Assembly (NCBI GenBank): GCA_018340375.1
Contig: JAFFJZ010000003.1
Span: forward strand, 49,755,006 to 49,819,005
Direction of reading: 5' to 3'
DNA: 64,000 nt
From: Gonatopus flavifemur
Lineage: Eukaryota > Arthropoda > Insecta > Hymenoptera > Dryinidae
Positions 22,841 through 35,358 of this stretch are shown piece after piece. The position numbers and the translations under genes were made by a program. The notes under the pieces are model-generated. The model did not search any database. It worked only from the letters and a program-made list of their open reading frames with translations, and was not told the origin of the DNA. Numbering within the stretch: the first letter of the stretch is position 1; each line of letters begins with the position of its first letter.

Positions 22841-23275
22841 GGATACCAGAGCTACCATCGCAGCACGTTTACTTGTACTAAAATACTCGAAACTGAATTC
22901 ATGAAAAAATCGGAGATTTTCAGGGATGATTCTTTGAAACTTTATCTAGGTCTGTACAGATCCCAAATTGGAAAGATTGTTAACGCCATGTTAAAATCAT
23001 GGTCCGTAACACGTTTTTTTCTTTCAAAGAAAATTATATGATTGATTGAATTTTTCTGAGCCAATCAGCATGAAAGGATAAACGGAAAACGTGATACCAC
23101 CAATCAAAAAGTGGACCATGGTTATCATACATCGTTAGCAATCTTTCCAACTCATCTTGGTACAGACCTAGATAACGTCTCAAAGAATCATCCCTGAAAA
23201 TCTCAGATTATTTTATGAATTCAGTTTCGAGTATTTTAGTGCAAGAAAACGTGCTCCGATGGTAACTTTGGTATC
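22841..23275. repeat. 435-bp inverted-repeat element with about 145-bp arms
   Basis: GGATACCAGAGCTACCATCG begins the left arm and its diverged complement ends the right. Both arms contain TCAGGGATGATTCTTTGA or its complement and the GTCTGTACAGA word. A third arm-like copy lies at 21248-21400. Confidence 0.65.
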
Positions 23276-23686
23276 CTTTGAAAACAAAAGAAAAAAATTT
23301 ATAAACGATATGTATTGAGATCCAAGGACGAACTGACCCTACTCTAAACATTCTACAGGTCGGAACTGTTTTTATAAATATCCTCCTTAAACTTTAAGGA
23401 AGAAATCTATAAGTGTTCTGTGCACAATTCATTTCATTATATCGTTTCATTTGTTATTCATTCGTGTAAAATTGTAAGAAATAAGGCAACTGTATGTTAT
23501 CAACGTGTGATCAGATGAAAATAAAAGAAAACTACGACATTAGGGAGTTGCTCTAATAAATCTATCATTTTCAAGAGTATTAAAAAAAAGTATCTAAGAA
23601 AAAACTGATTATTTACACGTAAAAAAACAAATTTCAACGAATAATCATATTTGACTACTCACGGTATCTAGCAATTTCGTGCAATT

Positions 23687-26600
23687 TCACACGCTATCAT
23701 CACTGATGATGCATATACTCTCCATTTTCCATTTTTGAGAAATAAAGTTTTCTTCATCCAGGAGACTGACTGAAATTTCTATTCTCGCGGCTAAATTGTA
23801 AGTTCCAGGAGTCGAAACAACTGCTTTTAATTTAACGATGCTACGAACGAACGGTGCCATTTGACATCGAATGCCAGAATGACAAGCGTATCTGAAGTTG
23901 GACGATGCTTGTGGTGAATATAATTGAGATTTGATGCTTGGTAGTTGAGTTTGACTGGAAATGAAAAAAAATATATCATGTATAATATAGAATCTTAATT
24001 TTCCATAGAACTTTCGTAAAAAAAGTGTCTATAAAGACTCACCTGCTTGTACCGATGGTATTAACTTTGACATCGATTTTTGATTGTAAATGATTTTGTA
24101 TGTACATGGTGATAGGAATAAAGCACAATCTATTCTTTTCAAAATTATGTGCAATTTGTCTGACGTGACTCAAGGAGAAGGAAATAATGTTTCCACAAAA
24201 TTCTTTTTCAGAGAATTGATCTTTACCATGAATGGACGATAGATTCGGTACATTTCGATCTGGCCCGAAAATCTTTAAACATCCTCCATATTCGTTTTGT
24301 TCGATTTGGCTTTCCTTTGGATGTTTATAAGTTTTATTTAAATATTCTATATCGAGATGATGTTGACCTACAGCGAGTCTAGGGACTGTTCCATTTTCCT
24401 TCACGTTAGCTCGCCATCTGAGAATCATGGTAGAACCTAACACCATAGTAGTCGAAATGGGATTGGTATGAATCATTTGTTGGGAATCTATGTTGTTTTC
24501 CTCTGAATCTAAAGGTGACAATTTTCGCCTCTGTATGAAACTAATCCAAGGAAGATTAGTAACAAGGGACATTTTCTCATCGTTTTCTTCGCTCAATCGT
24601 ATGTTGGTAAACATTGATTTTTGCCCTGCATCGTTTTTCTTTTGTAACTTCAACATTAAATGACGAATCTCTTGGGGTTGCATTTGAATACTTGCTGGTA
24701 AAATGGAGGATTGTTGTATCGACCAAATTTTACTCTCAAATAACACCTTGGTCAATATTATTTCATTTATGAAAGGGTCGTGAACTTGATTCATATTCTT
24801 CACGCATAATATCAGATTAAGCGTTGGTGAATCGTTTTTGAATAATGCACTTTTGGAAGCAATTACACTCAATTGTATAGAATCTAAAACCGTCAAATGC
24901 CACGTGTGACGACAAAGTCGAAATTTCGGTACACATTTGGGATCTACGTTTTCATAATAAAAAAGTAAATCTAACTTATGAGTTCCTTTGATGTGAGAAG
25001 CTTGTATCCAAAGTTGTAGTTGGTATGTTTCTCCAACATTCAGTACGTTGTTCATAGAAAGAGGTAAAGAAATTTTTGTTACAAATCCACTGTACTTTTT
25101 CGGAATTTGATCTAAAATAATGGAAATTTATAGAGATTAAAGAGGGAAAAATGAGAAGTATTTATCGAATTTTTTACCTTCAATTTGATGTTGTTGATTC
25201 TCCAATGATATTAACTTAGGGTCGGTAGACACGAAACAAATATTCGTCAGAGGAGCATTGCCGATATTTTGTATAGTTAATTCAATTTTCTGTATTTCTC
25301 CACATAACATTTCTGGCGATAATTTACTGAATGAAATCTATGAATGAATATAAACATCAACAATCGATGTTCCGTATTAGTGAAGATCATAACGAAATAA
25401 TAGATAAATTGATAAATATAAAATTTGTTTACCTTTAGAAAGGGTGCTTTCTCAACGATTTTCATCTCCAGTCTATAATCAACACCATACATCTTGGTAC
25501 CTGCCTTTTCTTTTACGTTTTTCAATTTTGGACCTTTGATTTCGAATAGTCGTTTACCTTCAACGGTGATAGTAGGATTCACGATAGGCGGATCAATTAT
25601 CGTATGATTTGGATTCGATAATTTATAAACCAGTCCCAAAACCTTCAAGTCCCCAACTTTCTTTGGTGTCAGTGATAAAATAATATTTTGTTTGCAATTT
25701 GGTTGGAGCATGATCACGTCGATCGTTTTGGTATCGATCAGTTCAGGTTGGTACATAGAATTATTTGCTGTGACTTCATTTGTAAACGTTTGATTATCAG
25801 GGTCGGTGAACAACCATATCAACATCACATCGGACAACGGGAGTGGTATGTGCAATGGATTATCAAGTTCGATAGAAAAATAAACAGGTTCACATAGAAT
25901 TGCATTTGGTTTTGAACTATTATTACTATGTTTAGAGTACACAGCTGTTGTGGGTTTGAAAATCATTGGAGGCGCTCCTTGGGCTTCGGTTATAAGGATT
26001 TCTTCCATTTTCGACCATCTCGTCGTATCGTTTCCATCATCCGTATTGAATATTACGTCACTGGTTAGAGTATTATCTTCATTCGGTTTGGATAAGAATC
26101 CAAATAATACTCTTATATTGTTACTATCGATGAGCGGAAGAGGTAACACAGGAAGTTCTAGTAATTTTGTTGTACTTTCTTGAAGTAATAACTGAAGTAT
26201 GAAGTAAATATACGTATTTACGGTTATAGATAGTACAATAAAACAAAGAAATTCATCTTACTAACATTGTGAGTATGCAGAAATTCTCTTAGAAATGCTG
26301 CTTGCTGAAGAGCTGGTTGTTTACTAGAAGGATTGAGCAATTTTTCGAATGCTTTGACAGCGTCGGAAACTTGTTTCAAAGACGCTGCTTGTCTACCAAT
26401 GGTAAAATGTATGTGATCTTCGGCAAGCGACCATCCTCTCTCGCGATAAACCTAGAATTAAAAGAAAAAGAATGGAACCTAATCTTGGACGATTAAAAAA
26501 ATTAATATCGACGAACAAATACCTGGTAAGCTTGTTGGTAACATCTTAGAGAATGTTTCCTTTGCCCTGCTTTGGAAAATCTGTGTCCGGCTAGAACCTC

Positions 26601-28704
26601 GTGAAACGCGTATTTACGCATCATTTTAGGACTGATGAAACAATAAGCAGCCTGTTCAAGCAGAAGAGCAGATCTGAGATCTGAATCTTCACTGGTCATG
26701 CGGATCAACTGTTTGGCAGCTTCGCCGTATAAACCTCGACCTTTCAAACATTCGACGCTAAGCAGAGTGGCTCTAGTCGCGAATTGTGGCATCTTACAGC
26801 TATTCGAATAAGTCAATATTGCATCATCCATGTATTCAATGGTTTTCCTATTCATTTCACCTTGCATGAAAGCACTCAATGCAGCCATTTCTAAAGCACC
26901 CGCGTAATAAAGCCATGCTTGATCGGCAGCAAAATCACGCTTCGCACTGTGATAAATTTGATAGGCGAATTGATAGTGACCAAACATGAAACATAAATCA
27001 CCCAATCGGCGTAACTGAAGCTCCGGAGATTCGGTTGCATAACTAGAATTGAAATAAATCTAAAATATAGTTGAAAACTGATAAAAGTGATAACCGATTG
27101 TTTTAGTAATTCACATACATCACAGCATTCAATGGACCGGGTCCTGGAGCTCCTGGTTTGTTGGTACCAAACCATCTTTTAGTAGCACTTAATAACGATC
27201 TGCTAACACCTTTTTTATTTGAAATCACATCGTTCAATAAACTTATTTGTTTTTCAACATAAGGCAATAAACTTTTCAAACAAAATTCAGTTATCAAAGC
27301 TCTTAATTTTTCTAAATCTTGAGTTGAAAGTCTGACACCATGTTGAGCTATCACATAGTTTGGCAAATCTGACCAAACATTGGCATTGATTGGAGTACTA
27401 CTAATTGTTTTTTCTTTTGTATTTACATTTAACGCAGGATAAATGTTCAATGGTTTTTCAACATTTGAACTGAGAGGATGAACGGTAACAGGAACTGCTT
27501 CTTGTCCAACTTCTAGATGTCCTACTTCTATATTGGAAGGCTCTGATACTTCAGATGTAAAATTCATTGTATCAGTGGCATCTGGAGAGCCAAGGATACT
27601 ATTATGTGTAACAACTGGTGTTCCTGCTTGGCTTGATCTGAAATTCATTTTTTTATTCAAATAAACATGTTTTTTGATCATTAAATTCATCACAGCAACA
27701 TTTGTCTCACTTTTCAGATTCAGTTGTAACTTCACTGGGCATTGCAGAAATACGACCTATGTCAGCAGGTGTACGAGGAGAACTGTTTTGTTCATTATTC
27801 TCTGAATAATCTGAGGATCGGACTAAAAATTGACACCATGGATCCGGTAAATGAATATTGTCATCTGACTGCCCAGGGGGCCTCGAATTCATTTGCAATA
27901 GAAAACAATTATTAGCACCATAAATATTTTTCATTTCTGTGAAAACTGTTTCTGCCCTATATCAAAGATAATAATATTGTGAATTGAAGATTTAGAATCC
28001 AAAAATATTTGATAGAATATTTTACTTACTTATTCCTGTCATCTTGATAAGTATCATACACTAAGATATAATACCTGAGGACATTATTATTGAACCACTT
28101 TGGTAATTTTCCAGGTATACTCTGGTGTAATTGTGCCCCCATGAACTGTATTTTTTCTAGTGGATTATCTTCAGCAGTTGAAATGACTATCATACAGGCC
28201 AAAAAATGTTTCGTAAATTCATGATCCGATGGAAATTGAACACTGAGAAACATATCTCTCCAAGCTTCGAACCAAGGTACAGAAGCTGGTATGGTCAATT
28301 CCGTTGCACCAATATGGATTACAGTTGTACGTTCGCATAAGGTAGAACTGACTGCTTCATTCAACATCTTCCTTGCCAAAGTTGGCTCTGGGGGATGTGC
28401 ATTGACATCTTGAATGGACAATCTGAGGTTCCTAATTGTTATTGTATTACCTTGAGGATCTTTAATGTGGCCTAGAAATATTATTAGCAATGAGAATAAT
28501 AATACAGTTTTGAACACTCAATGGTTTGGCAGATTATAGTGTTTTACCCTCGACATTGAGTTTACAAAATGGTTGGAGAAGTTCAATAAACGATAGATTG
28601 TTTTTCTGACACGTGCTATTGGCTGCACTTGAACAAACGACAGCAATTTCAGGTGAAAAAGCATTACTGATGAATTCTCGTGGGGTTAATTTACACTGGG
28701 CCAT
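23687..28704 (-). CDS. TRAPPC8: TRAPPC8 (Trs85-like TRAPPIII subunit), ten coding exons, 1,441 aa
   Basis: TRAPPC8 is the signature subunit of the TRAPPIII tethering complex, which activates Rab1 in ER-Golgi traffic and autophagy. Exons in transcript order are 28704-28548, 28471-28030, 27956-27711, 27637-27119, 27042-26523, 26451-26266, 26191-25433, 25337-25178, 25111-24043 and 23954-23687. All joins keep phase and total 4,326 nt including TGA, close to the roughly 1,435 aa of vertebrate TRAPPC8. The start MAQCK...REFISNAFSP and then CQKNNLSFIELLQPFC match the conserved N-terminus. YGANNCFLLQ falls near residue 210, LRRLGDLCFMFGHY and the helical YHSAKRDF stretch near 465-490, GWSLAEDHIHFTIGRQ near 632, and LCGEIQKIEL in the beta-rich C-terminal part. 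Introns are only 66-95 nt. The exon 6 donor was read as GTTAGT because the adjacent GTAAGA would break phase. No disabling change was seen. Confidence 0.95.
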
Positions 28705-29088
28705 AATTGTGGTTTTTCTTGTTGACATCAACAGATCTTGTGATTGATTTTAAAAACAGTAACTATTCTCTTAGATTGTAGAGTTGAGAGATTTGAGAGG
28801 TTCAATCATTTTTTTTCATCATACTATGACGAATGTATTTTGAAAAACTGCGAATGACAGTCCTAGGAATGACACAATATTCACAATAGAATGGATTAAT
28901 AAATATGATTTTTTAGACAGCCGTTAGCCGTTAAGACTATGATAAAAATTGGAAACATAACATTTTTGATTGATCGATCAAAAAAAAATAATCCAAGAGA
29001 TTACTTGTTCGTAACTTTTCAGTGCTTTCCAGATTCCAGATGAATATGGATAAGTACAGTTGGTTTTCGTGACTACAATGGACTACAA
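28705..29088. promoter_or_regulatory. Upstream region of TRAPPC8
   Basis: This 384-bp gap precedes the TRAPPC8 start codon and ends at the target duplication of the hAT-type element. It should hold the 5' untranslated region and promoter, but no TATA box or initiator could be assigned with confidence. Confidence 0.35.
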
Positions 29089-29096
29089 GACTAAAG

Positions 29097-29307
29097 CAGT
29101 GATGCCAGATTCGAAACCGAGACCGTATTAACTCACCCCAGTGACCGCTTCCCCTTTCTCCCACCATGCGGAATAAGTCGGGCGAGCGAGAGAGTGATAG
29201 TTACTTTTTCTCTGTCGCTCACCCAACTTATTCCGCATGGTGGGAGAAAGGGAAAGCGGTCGATGGAGAGGGTAAAAGCGGTCTCGGTCTCGAATCTGGC
29301 ATCACTG
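29097..29307. mobile_element. 211-bp hAT-type miniature element with 8-bp target duplication
   Basis: It starts CAGTGATGCCAGATTCGA and ends TCGAATCTGGCATCACTG. GACTAAAG flanks both sides exactly (29089-29096 and 29308-29315). CAG-type ends and an 8-bp duplication are hallmarks of hAT elements. A second mirrored pair inside carries TTTCTCCCACCATGCGGAAT and its complement, and a third copy of that arm follows at about 29335-29405. Confidence 0.8.
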
Positions 29308-29470
29308 GACTAAAGGCCTCTCTTTCATGGGGTAAGAGAAAGAGTAACTATCACTCTCTCGCTCGCCCGACTTATTCCGCTTGGTGGGAGAAAGGGGAAG
29401 TGGTCAACAGGGTTGGGTTTATTACGTGAATTTTCAATTTCTTACGTATCATACTTGGTTTCTGACACGT

Positions 29471-30363
29471 AATATATGTAAGATACTTGTACCCTCCTGT
29501 CCCCCCAGAGGCAAGGGGTTGGTCAGGGGACATAATCTCGAATAGAAAATTTTCAAATGGATTTCAGCGCTGCCATACGGTAGTACAGTGAACTATTTTA
29601 CATGTATACACTAACACTAATTCGAAAATCGGTGTGATTTGTTCATTGTTTGTGTTAGTTGTATCTATGGCGAATAATTCACTGTACTACCGTACGGCAG
29701 CGCTGAAATCCGTTTGAGAATGTTGCATTTGAGATTATGCCCCCTGGGGTTGGTTTTATGCGTAAGATACTCGGTTTCTTACGTGTCGTAAACTATGTAA
29801 AATACTTAGAAGTATATTACGTGCCAACCCTGGCGGTCAATGGGGTGAGTAAAGGTCTGTCTACCCAAACGCATAAACGTAATGCATAAGCATAAGCGGA
29901 ATGCGCAGAGACAACACGGTAACTTCTGCGCATTCCGCTTATGCTTATGCATTACGTTTATGCGTTTGGGTAGACAGACCTTTACTCACCCCATTGACCG
30001 CCAGGGTTGGCACGTAATATACTTCTAAGTATTTTACATAGTTTACGACACGTAAGAAACCGAGTATCTTACGCATAAAACCAACCCCAGGGGGCATAAT
30101 CTCAAATGCAACATTCTCAAACGGATTTCAGCGCTGCCGTACGGTAGTACAGTGAATTATTCGCCATAGATACAACTAACACAAACAATGAACAAATCAC
30201 ACCGATTTTCGAATTAGTGTTAGTGTATACATGTAAAATAGTTCACTGTACTACCGTATGGCAGCGCTGAAATCCATTTGAAAATTTTCTATTCGAGATT
30301 ATGTCCCCTGACCAACCCCTTGCCTCTGGGGGGACAGGAGGGTACAAGTATCTTACATATATT
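29471..30363. repeat. 893-bp near-perfect palindrome (438-bp arms, 17-nt loop)
   Basis: Position 29471 pairs with 30363 and symmetry holds down to 29908 pairing with 29926, around a loop at 29909-29925. No mismatch was seen on reading the arms through by eye. Each arm contains its own older, diverged inverted repeat (for example the TTTCAGCGCTGCC and GGCAGCGCTGAAA words at 29562 and 29693), so the arm existed before it was duplicated as a mirror image. No coding exon was recognised inside. Confidence 0.9.
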
Positions 30364-30365
30364 CC

Positions 30366-30625
30366 AGAGATGAGTGGAGAGATTGCTAACGTAATAATGA
30401 AATCGTGGTATGGTTTGTGGACTAGCGACATCATGCGGCAATGATACCAACTAAAAAGTGGAACCATACTGATTGGTTAATTCCATTGGATTTCAGAAAT
30501 TCTGTTCGATCTGAGCAATCATCAAATATTTATTTGTTAGTTGGTATCATTGCCGCGTGATGTCGCTAGTCCAAAAACCATACCACGATTTTAGTATTAC
30601 GTTAGCAATCTCTCCACTCATTTCT
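30366..30625. mobile_element. 260-bp miniature inverted-repeat element, copy 1
   Basis: AGAGATGAGTGGAGAGATTG on the left is mirrored on the right. The inner arms ATCGTGGTATGG and GATACCAACTAA are also mirrored. It abuts the palindrome end. A longer version of the same family is at 31487-32530. Confidence 0.7.
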
Positions 30626-31486
30626 GCTTATGCATTACGTTTATGCGTTTGTGTAGACAGACCTTAAGAACGGTATCGGTCTCGAATCTACCGTCACTGC
30701 TATGGGGTGGAAAACCTGGAAATGCCTGGAAAGACCGCTGATCCAGGGTACGCAAGCCACCGTGTTAATCACTGAGACCGCATAGTTCACTATCCACAGT
30801 ACCAGGCGGCGCTAGTGTGCCTGGGGAATTTTACCTAACTAATACGTTCTCGTATGTGAGCGGGGAATCCCATAGGCTGCTACACACACACATGCAGGGT
30901 ACTGAATGTACGTGTGATAGATATATAGATATAGTTATATATAATAATTTTGTCCATTTCAGATATTTAATTTCCTGATTTTTAAAAATGTCAACTTCTT
31001 AACAAAATACAATTTCAATTACAAAAATCAATATTCATTAGAATTAATAAATTCACAATTCAATTTAGTATAAAATGAATAAAAATGACACAAATGCTTG
31101 TCTTTCATTTATGATCAGTTTTCACAAAATTTCATCATGAATTCAAGCATCTCAACTGATATTGATTTTTCTCAACTGAAAATCAAATTTCATTCATACC
31201 TTAACATTCCTATAAATCAAGTAATCAAATATCTGAAATGAGAAAAGTTATTATTGGAATTCAAAAATAAATATATTATGAGTAAATTGAAGGTATCCCA
31301 TACAGCACCGGGAGGTTTTTTGAAGGTTCCGAAAACGTACTTGGTTACAAAGGGAACGTGCAAATAACGTCTCAGGATGTTCTAAGAACGTCAATTCAAT
31401 CAGTTTATTCAACTTCCAATTATAAAAATTGAAATGGGCGATTATTGGCACATAGTCCACGAGCCCTAAGAACGTCACATGTATGT
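30626..31486. other. Gene-free stretch
   Basis: The first 80 bases repeat pieces of the neighbouring elements (GCATTACGTTTATGCGTTTG and a CGGTCTCGAATC-like word). The remainder is AT-rich with no recognisable exon. Confidence 0.35.
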
Positions 31487-32530
31487 CCCAGGGCAGAGAT
31501 GAGTGGAGAGATTGCTAACGTAATCCCATGTAACACAGAATATTCTGAGAATATTCTCACAACGTCCGTAAAACGTACTGCATCGAATATGCTTACAAAG
31601 AGCGTAGAAGCGGCGTAAATATTCATAGAAGATTCTTAGAACATTCGAATGGGACTGTTTCGAATATTCTAGGAACGTTCGTACAATATGCGTAGAAAGT
31701 TTGTAGGTAGATTGATGAGCAGCGCATGCGCAAGCATCTCAATGACATGAATTCAGTAATGGCGGATAATGTTGTTGACAGGCGACAGACCCTTGGATAA
31801 TACATTATTTCAATTTGTATTTGGGGAATGAGAAATTTATAAATGTGCATTTTAATATCCCGAATGTTTTGAGAGTGTCATGCGTGAAAAATAATCAACA
31901 AAAGTGTAATAAAATATTAAGAAATATCGTATATATCATGATTGCTTGTTATTGCGATCATAAGTATCTCACCCATCCATGTGAATCCATAATATTGCTA
32001 AGGATCCATAACTACAGATGTTTAATGAGTGAAAAAATTGATTGTGAATTAGTTTTCGGTTATATCCAGAAGTTATATTGGCAGGAATTTCTATTTTGAC
32101 AGCATTTTCTTATAATATTCCCACAATATTCGAGGTATAATATTCTGAGAATATTCGAAACAGTCTCATTCAAACATGCTGAGAATGTGCGTAGAATATA
32201 TTCGCACGTAATAAGAATCTCCATAGAATATTCGAATATCTTCGACGTATATTCTTAGAACATTCTTAGAACGTGCTTGTGCTACCTGGGATACTGAAAT
32301 CGTGGTATGGTTTTTGGACTAGTGACATGTCGCGGCAATGATACCAACTAACAAATAAATATTTGATGATTGCTCAGATCGAACGGAATTCCTGAAATCC
32401 AATGGAATTAACCAATCAGTGTGGTTCCACTTTTTAGTTGGTATCATTGCCGCATGATGTCACTGGTCCAAAAACTATACCACGATTTCAGTATTACGTT
32501 AGCAATCTCTCCACTCATCTCTGCCCAGGG
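31487..32530. mobile_element. Inverted-repeat element copy 2, split by another element
   Basis: The ends CCCAGGGCAGAGATGAGTGG and their complement enclose the same inner sequence as the 260-bp copy at 30366. The sequence breaks after GCTAACGTAAT at 31524 and resumes at 32291 with ATACTGAAATCGTGG, where the intact copy reads GCTAACGTAATAATGAAATC. Confidence 0.7.
31525..32290. mobile_element. 766-bp CCCATGTAACAC-ended element nested in the previous one
   Basis: It starts CCCATGTAACACAGAATATT and ends in GTGCTACCTGGG, with AATATTCTGAGAATATTC-type palindromic words at both ends. AT on both sides is compatible with a 2-bp duplication. The sister copy is at 34616-35358. The interior has no recognisable domain. 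Confidence 0.75.
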
Positions 32531-33044
32531 ACGTGCAAATGTTCCGTTTAGTTCCATTCATGTCCACCGTGTGATTTTGTGTTTTTGAAGGGTAGTTTTC
32601 ATGAAAGGACGTTTGGAAGACATGGCGAGAACATCCCGTAGTAGATAAAAAGATCGTGCTCAGAACTCAATCAGAAGCATCAAAAGGGAAGATACTTCAA
32701 GCGTTCGGAAAACCTATTCCATGGAGACCAAAACACGCAGAACCAAGAGTACGTTTCCGAAGCATACAGAGAACTTTCTGTGCTGTCTGGTCAGTTACTT
32801 GGAATTAAATCAAGTTAGTGAATGTTCAAAAGTATATTTATAACAAAAGGTGTGTATTCAGTAAGTGAAAAATTTCAACATATATATCAACTTTATACAG
32901 GGTGTTTCAGAAGTCGCTGAAACTGGCTGGATGTATTGTTCTTTAGTGAAAACTAAGAAGATTGGTCTTCGGCTCAAGGCAATCCGACGCTTAGTTCTCG
33001 AGATATGAGCATTTTTAGATTTTTTTCAAATCCAAATCATCCAA
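32531..33044. other. Gene-free stretch with a solitary mariner-like end
   Basis: TACAGGGTGTTTCAGAAGTC at about 32896 resembles the terminal word of Tc1/mariner-type elements, but its partner was not found. No exon was recognised. Confidence 0.3.
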
Positions 33045-33318
33045 CAGCATTATGTGCTACGTACTGGAGCTTGATACCATTCGCTAAGTTGGAAAACGGC
33101 GGATCTCTGGGAAGAAAATTGAACTATCCTATCATTTTTTGTTCCAGAGCTACAGCAATTTGAAGTTGCTGAGTTCTGATTGGCTGAGAGCTCAAAAATT
33201 TCAAATCGCTGTGGCTCTGAAACAAAGAATGATGGGGTAGTTGAATTTTTTTCCAGAGATCCGCCGTTTTCCCACTGAGCGAATGGTGTCAAGCTCCAGT
33301 ACGTAGCACATAATGCAG
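33045..33318. repeat. Inverted-repeat hairpin element
   Basis: GCATTATGTGCTACGTACTG on the left is mirrored by CAGTACGTAGCACATAATGC on the right. Inner arms include AACGGCGGATCTCTGG and CCAGAGATCCGCCGTT. The arms are about 120 bp and diverged. Confidence 0.65.
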
Positions 33319-33350
33319 TTGAGTGATTTCCCAATAAACATACAAATCTT

Positions 33351-33800
33351 AAAGACATCTAAAAGATGTCTAAGAGAAGACATCTTTTCGACATTTCTAA
33401 AAGACAACCCTAATATCATTTTGCGCGCAAATGTAAGCGATTCACGTGCAAATCGAGTTACTGAATCGCTAGCAAAGTCGGATCCAAGTGCGTCGCTTTC
33501 TGTTGACAGAACTGTAAGCCATCACGCTCATACGTGAGCGTGATTGCTATTTGCGTGCATCTGGCGAGTGATAGTGTTATTAGCTAGCAAAACACTGGCG
33601 AACTGCGCGCATAAAGACGCGGCTCTCGAGGCTCAAACTTTGCGCGCACAGAATTTATCTGGGAACTTATAGACTTCTTTTAGATGTCTCACTGGAGACA
33701 TTCTTAAGAAGTCTCTTGAAGTCATCTTGAAGATGTCTAATAGATTTTATTTCAAAGATGTCTTTAAAGATTTAATAAAAGACATCTTTTAGATATCCTG
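33351..33800. repeat. GACATCT-word repeat element
   Basis: Many GACATCTTTTAGATGTC-type palindromic words cluster at both ends, around a less repetitive, more GC-rich middle (33420-33650). It shares vocabulary with 2894-3103. The middle may be a separate insertion. Confidence 0.45.
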
Positions 33801-33832
33801 AAAATAAAAATCACAATATTAGTAATATAATA

Positions 33833-33960
33833 AGTTAGACCTTCGTTAGCCCGAAGGTCAAACAGCCCGAAGTATCGTTGGCCCGAAATCTAATAACCCG
33901 AATGGAAGTTGGCCCGACAGTCTGTTGGCCCGAATGCCAATATCCCGAACCATACCGATT
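33833..33960 (+). repeat. CCCGAA-phrase repeat, copy 1
   Basis: Phrases such as GTTAGCCCGAAGGTC, CAGCCCGAAG, GTTGGCCCGAA and ATAACCCGAATG follow one another at roughly 13-17-base spacing. The same ordered series is present inverted at 56360-56475, so this is a dispersed repeat unit rather than a simple tandem repeat. Confidence 0.65.
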
Positions 33961-34615
33961 GTACATTCATAGTCGTGAAATATCCAATGAAAATGGAATC
34001 ATCAAATTATTTATTGGCGCTAGTTGCATATGTTATTTTTCATCGCTCAAACCTGCTGTAATCGACCGGTTAACCAAACTAAACTGGAGTAATAAACTTT
34101 TGTAAGTATAAATTATATTATCATTAAATGTGTTTTTCTATCATTGGCCCCAATAAAATCCAAAAGGAAATCCAAGCGTTGCTCCGTTGAATACGTTTTC
34201 GACAGCTTTGAATACTGTAAAAACAAAGTAGTTAAAGGTGTCACGTAAGTAAAAACATATATTTATGTAACTTTGAGATAAATAAATATTATGGGAATGT
34301 GCTGTGTAAGTGAGAGCTTGAAAGGCCTTTGCAACGTAAGAGGTTTTTGAAGTAGCCGACCAAGTTTGATCATGGTCACTTGGTCAGGTCCGCTGGGAAA
34401 AATAAATAGTTCAGTCGACTGGAGCTCAGCGAGTAGCCAATATCATCTTCATTGAACTTGAAAACAAGTTGTTTGTATATTTTTCATAGATGAAAATATG
34501 AGTCGCCTACATGTGTTTCCCCCGTCACTTGAACTTTGCATCAATGTTAGATCATCTTGTTTCCAAGCGGATTCAGCATGGTCTTACCCCAATGTACTTC
34601 AGAAGCCTCCATATT
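33961..34615. other. Gene-free stretch
   Basis: No exon, RNA gene or clear inverted repeat was recognised. Confidence 0.3.
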
Positions 34616-35358
34616 CCCATGTAACACAGAATATTCTGAGAATATTCTCACAACATCCGTGAAACGTACTGTATCGAATATTCTTAAAAAAAGCGTAGAA
34701 GCTTCGTAAATATTCATAGAAGATTCTGAAAACATTTGAATGGGACTGTTTCGAATATTCTAGGAACGTTCGTACAATATGCGTACAAAGTTTGTAGGGA
34801 GATTGATAAACAGCACATGCGCAAGCATCTTAATGACATGAATCCAGTAATGGTGGATAATGTTGTTGACAGGCTACAGACCCTTGGATAGTATATTATT
34901 TTAACTTGTATTTGGGGAATGAGAAATTCATAAATGTGCATTTTAATATCCCGAATGTTTTGAGAGCGTCATGCGTGAAAAATAATCTTCAAAAGTGTAA
35001 TAAAATTTGAAGAAATATCGTATATATTATGATGGTTTGTTGTGATCATAAGTATCTCACCCATCCATGTGAATCCATGATGACAGATGTTATTGATTGG
35101 AAGAATTGATTGTGAATTAGTTTTCGGTTACATGCAAAAGTTATATTGGCAAGAATTTCTATTTTAACAGGATTTTTTCATAATATTCCCACAATATGCG
35201 TGGCATAATATTCTGAGAATATTTGGAACAGTCTCATTCAAACATCCTGAGAATGTGCGTAGAATATATTCGCACGTAATAAGAATCTCCTTAGAATATT
35301 CGAATATCCTCAACGTATATTCTTAGAACATTCTCAGAACGTGCTTGTGTTACCTGGG
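34616..35358. mobile_element. 743-bp CCCATGTAACAC-ended element, sister copy
   Basis: It starts CCCATGTAACACAGAATATT and ends GTGTTACCTGGG. It is collinear with 31525-32290 in the same orientation, with scattered substitutions and small deletions. TT stands on either side of the ends. Confidence 0.75.
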
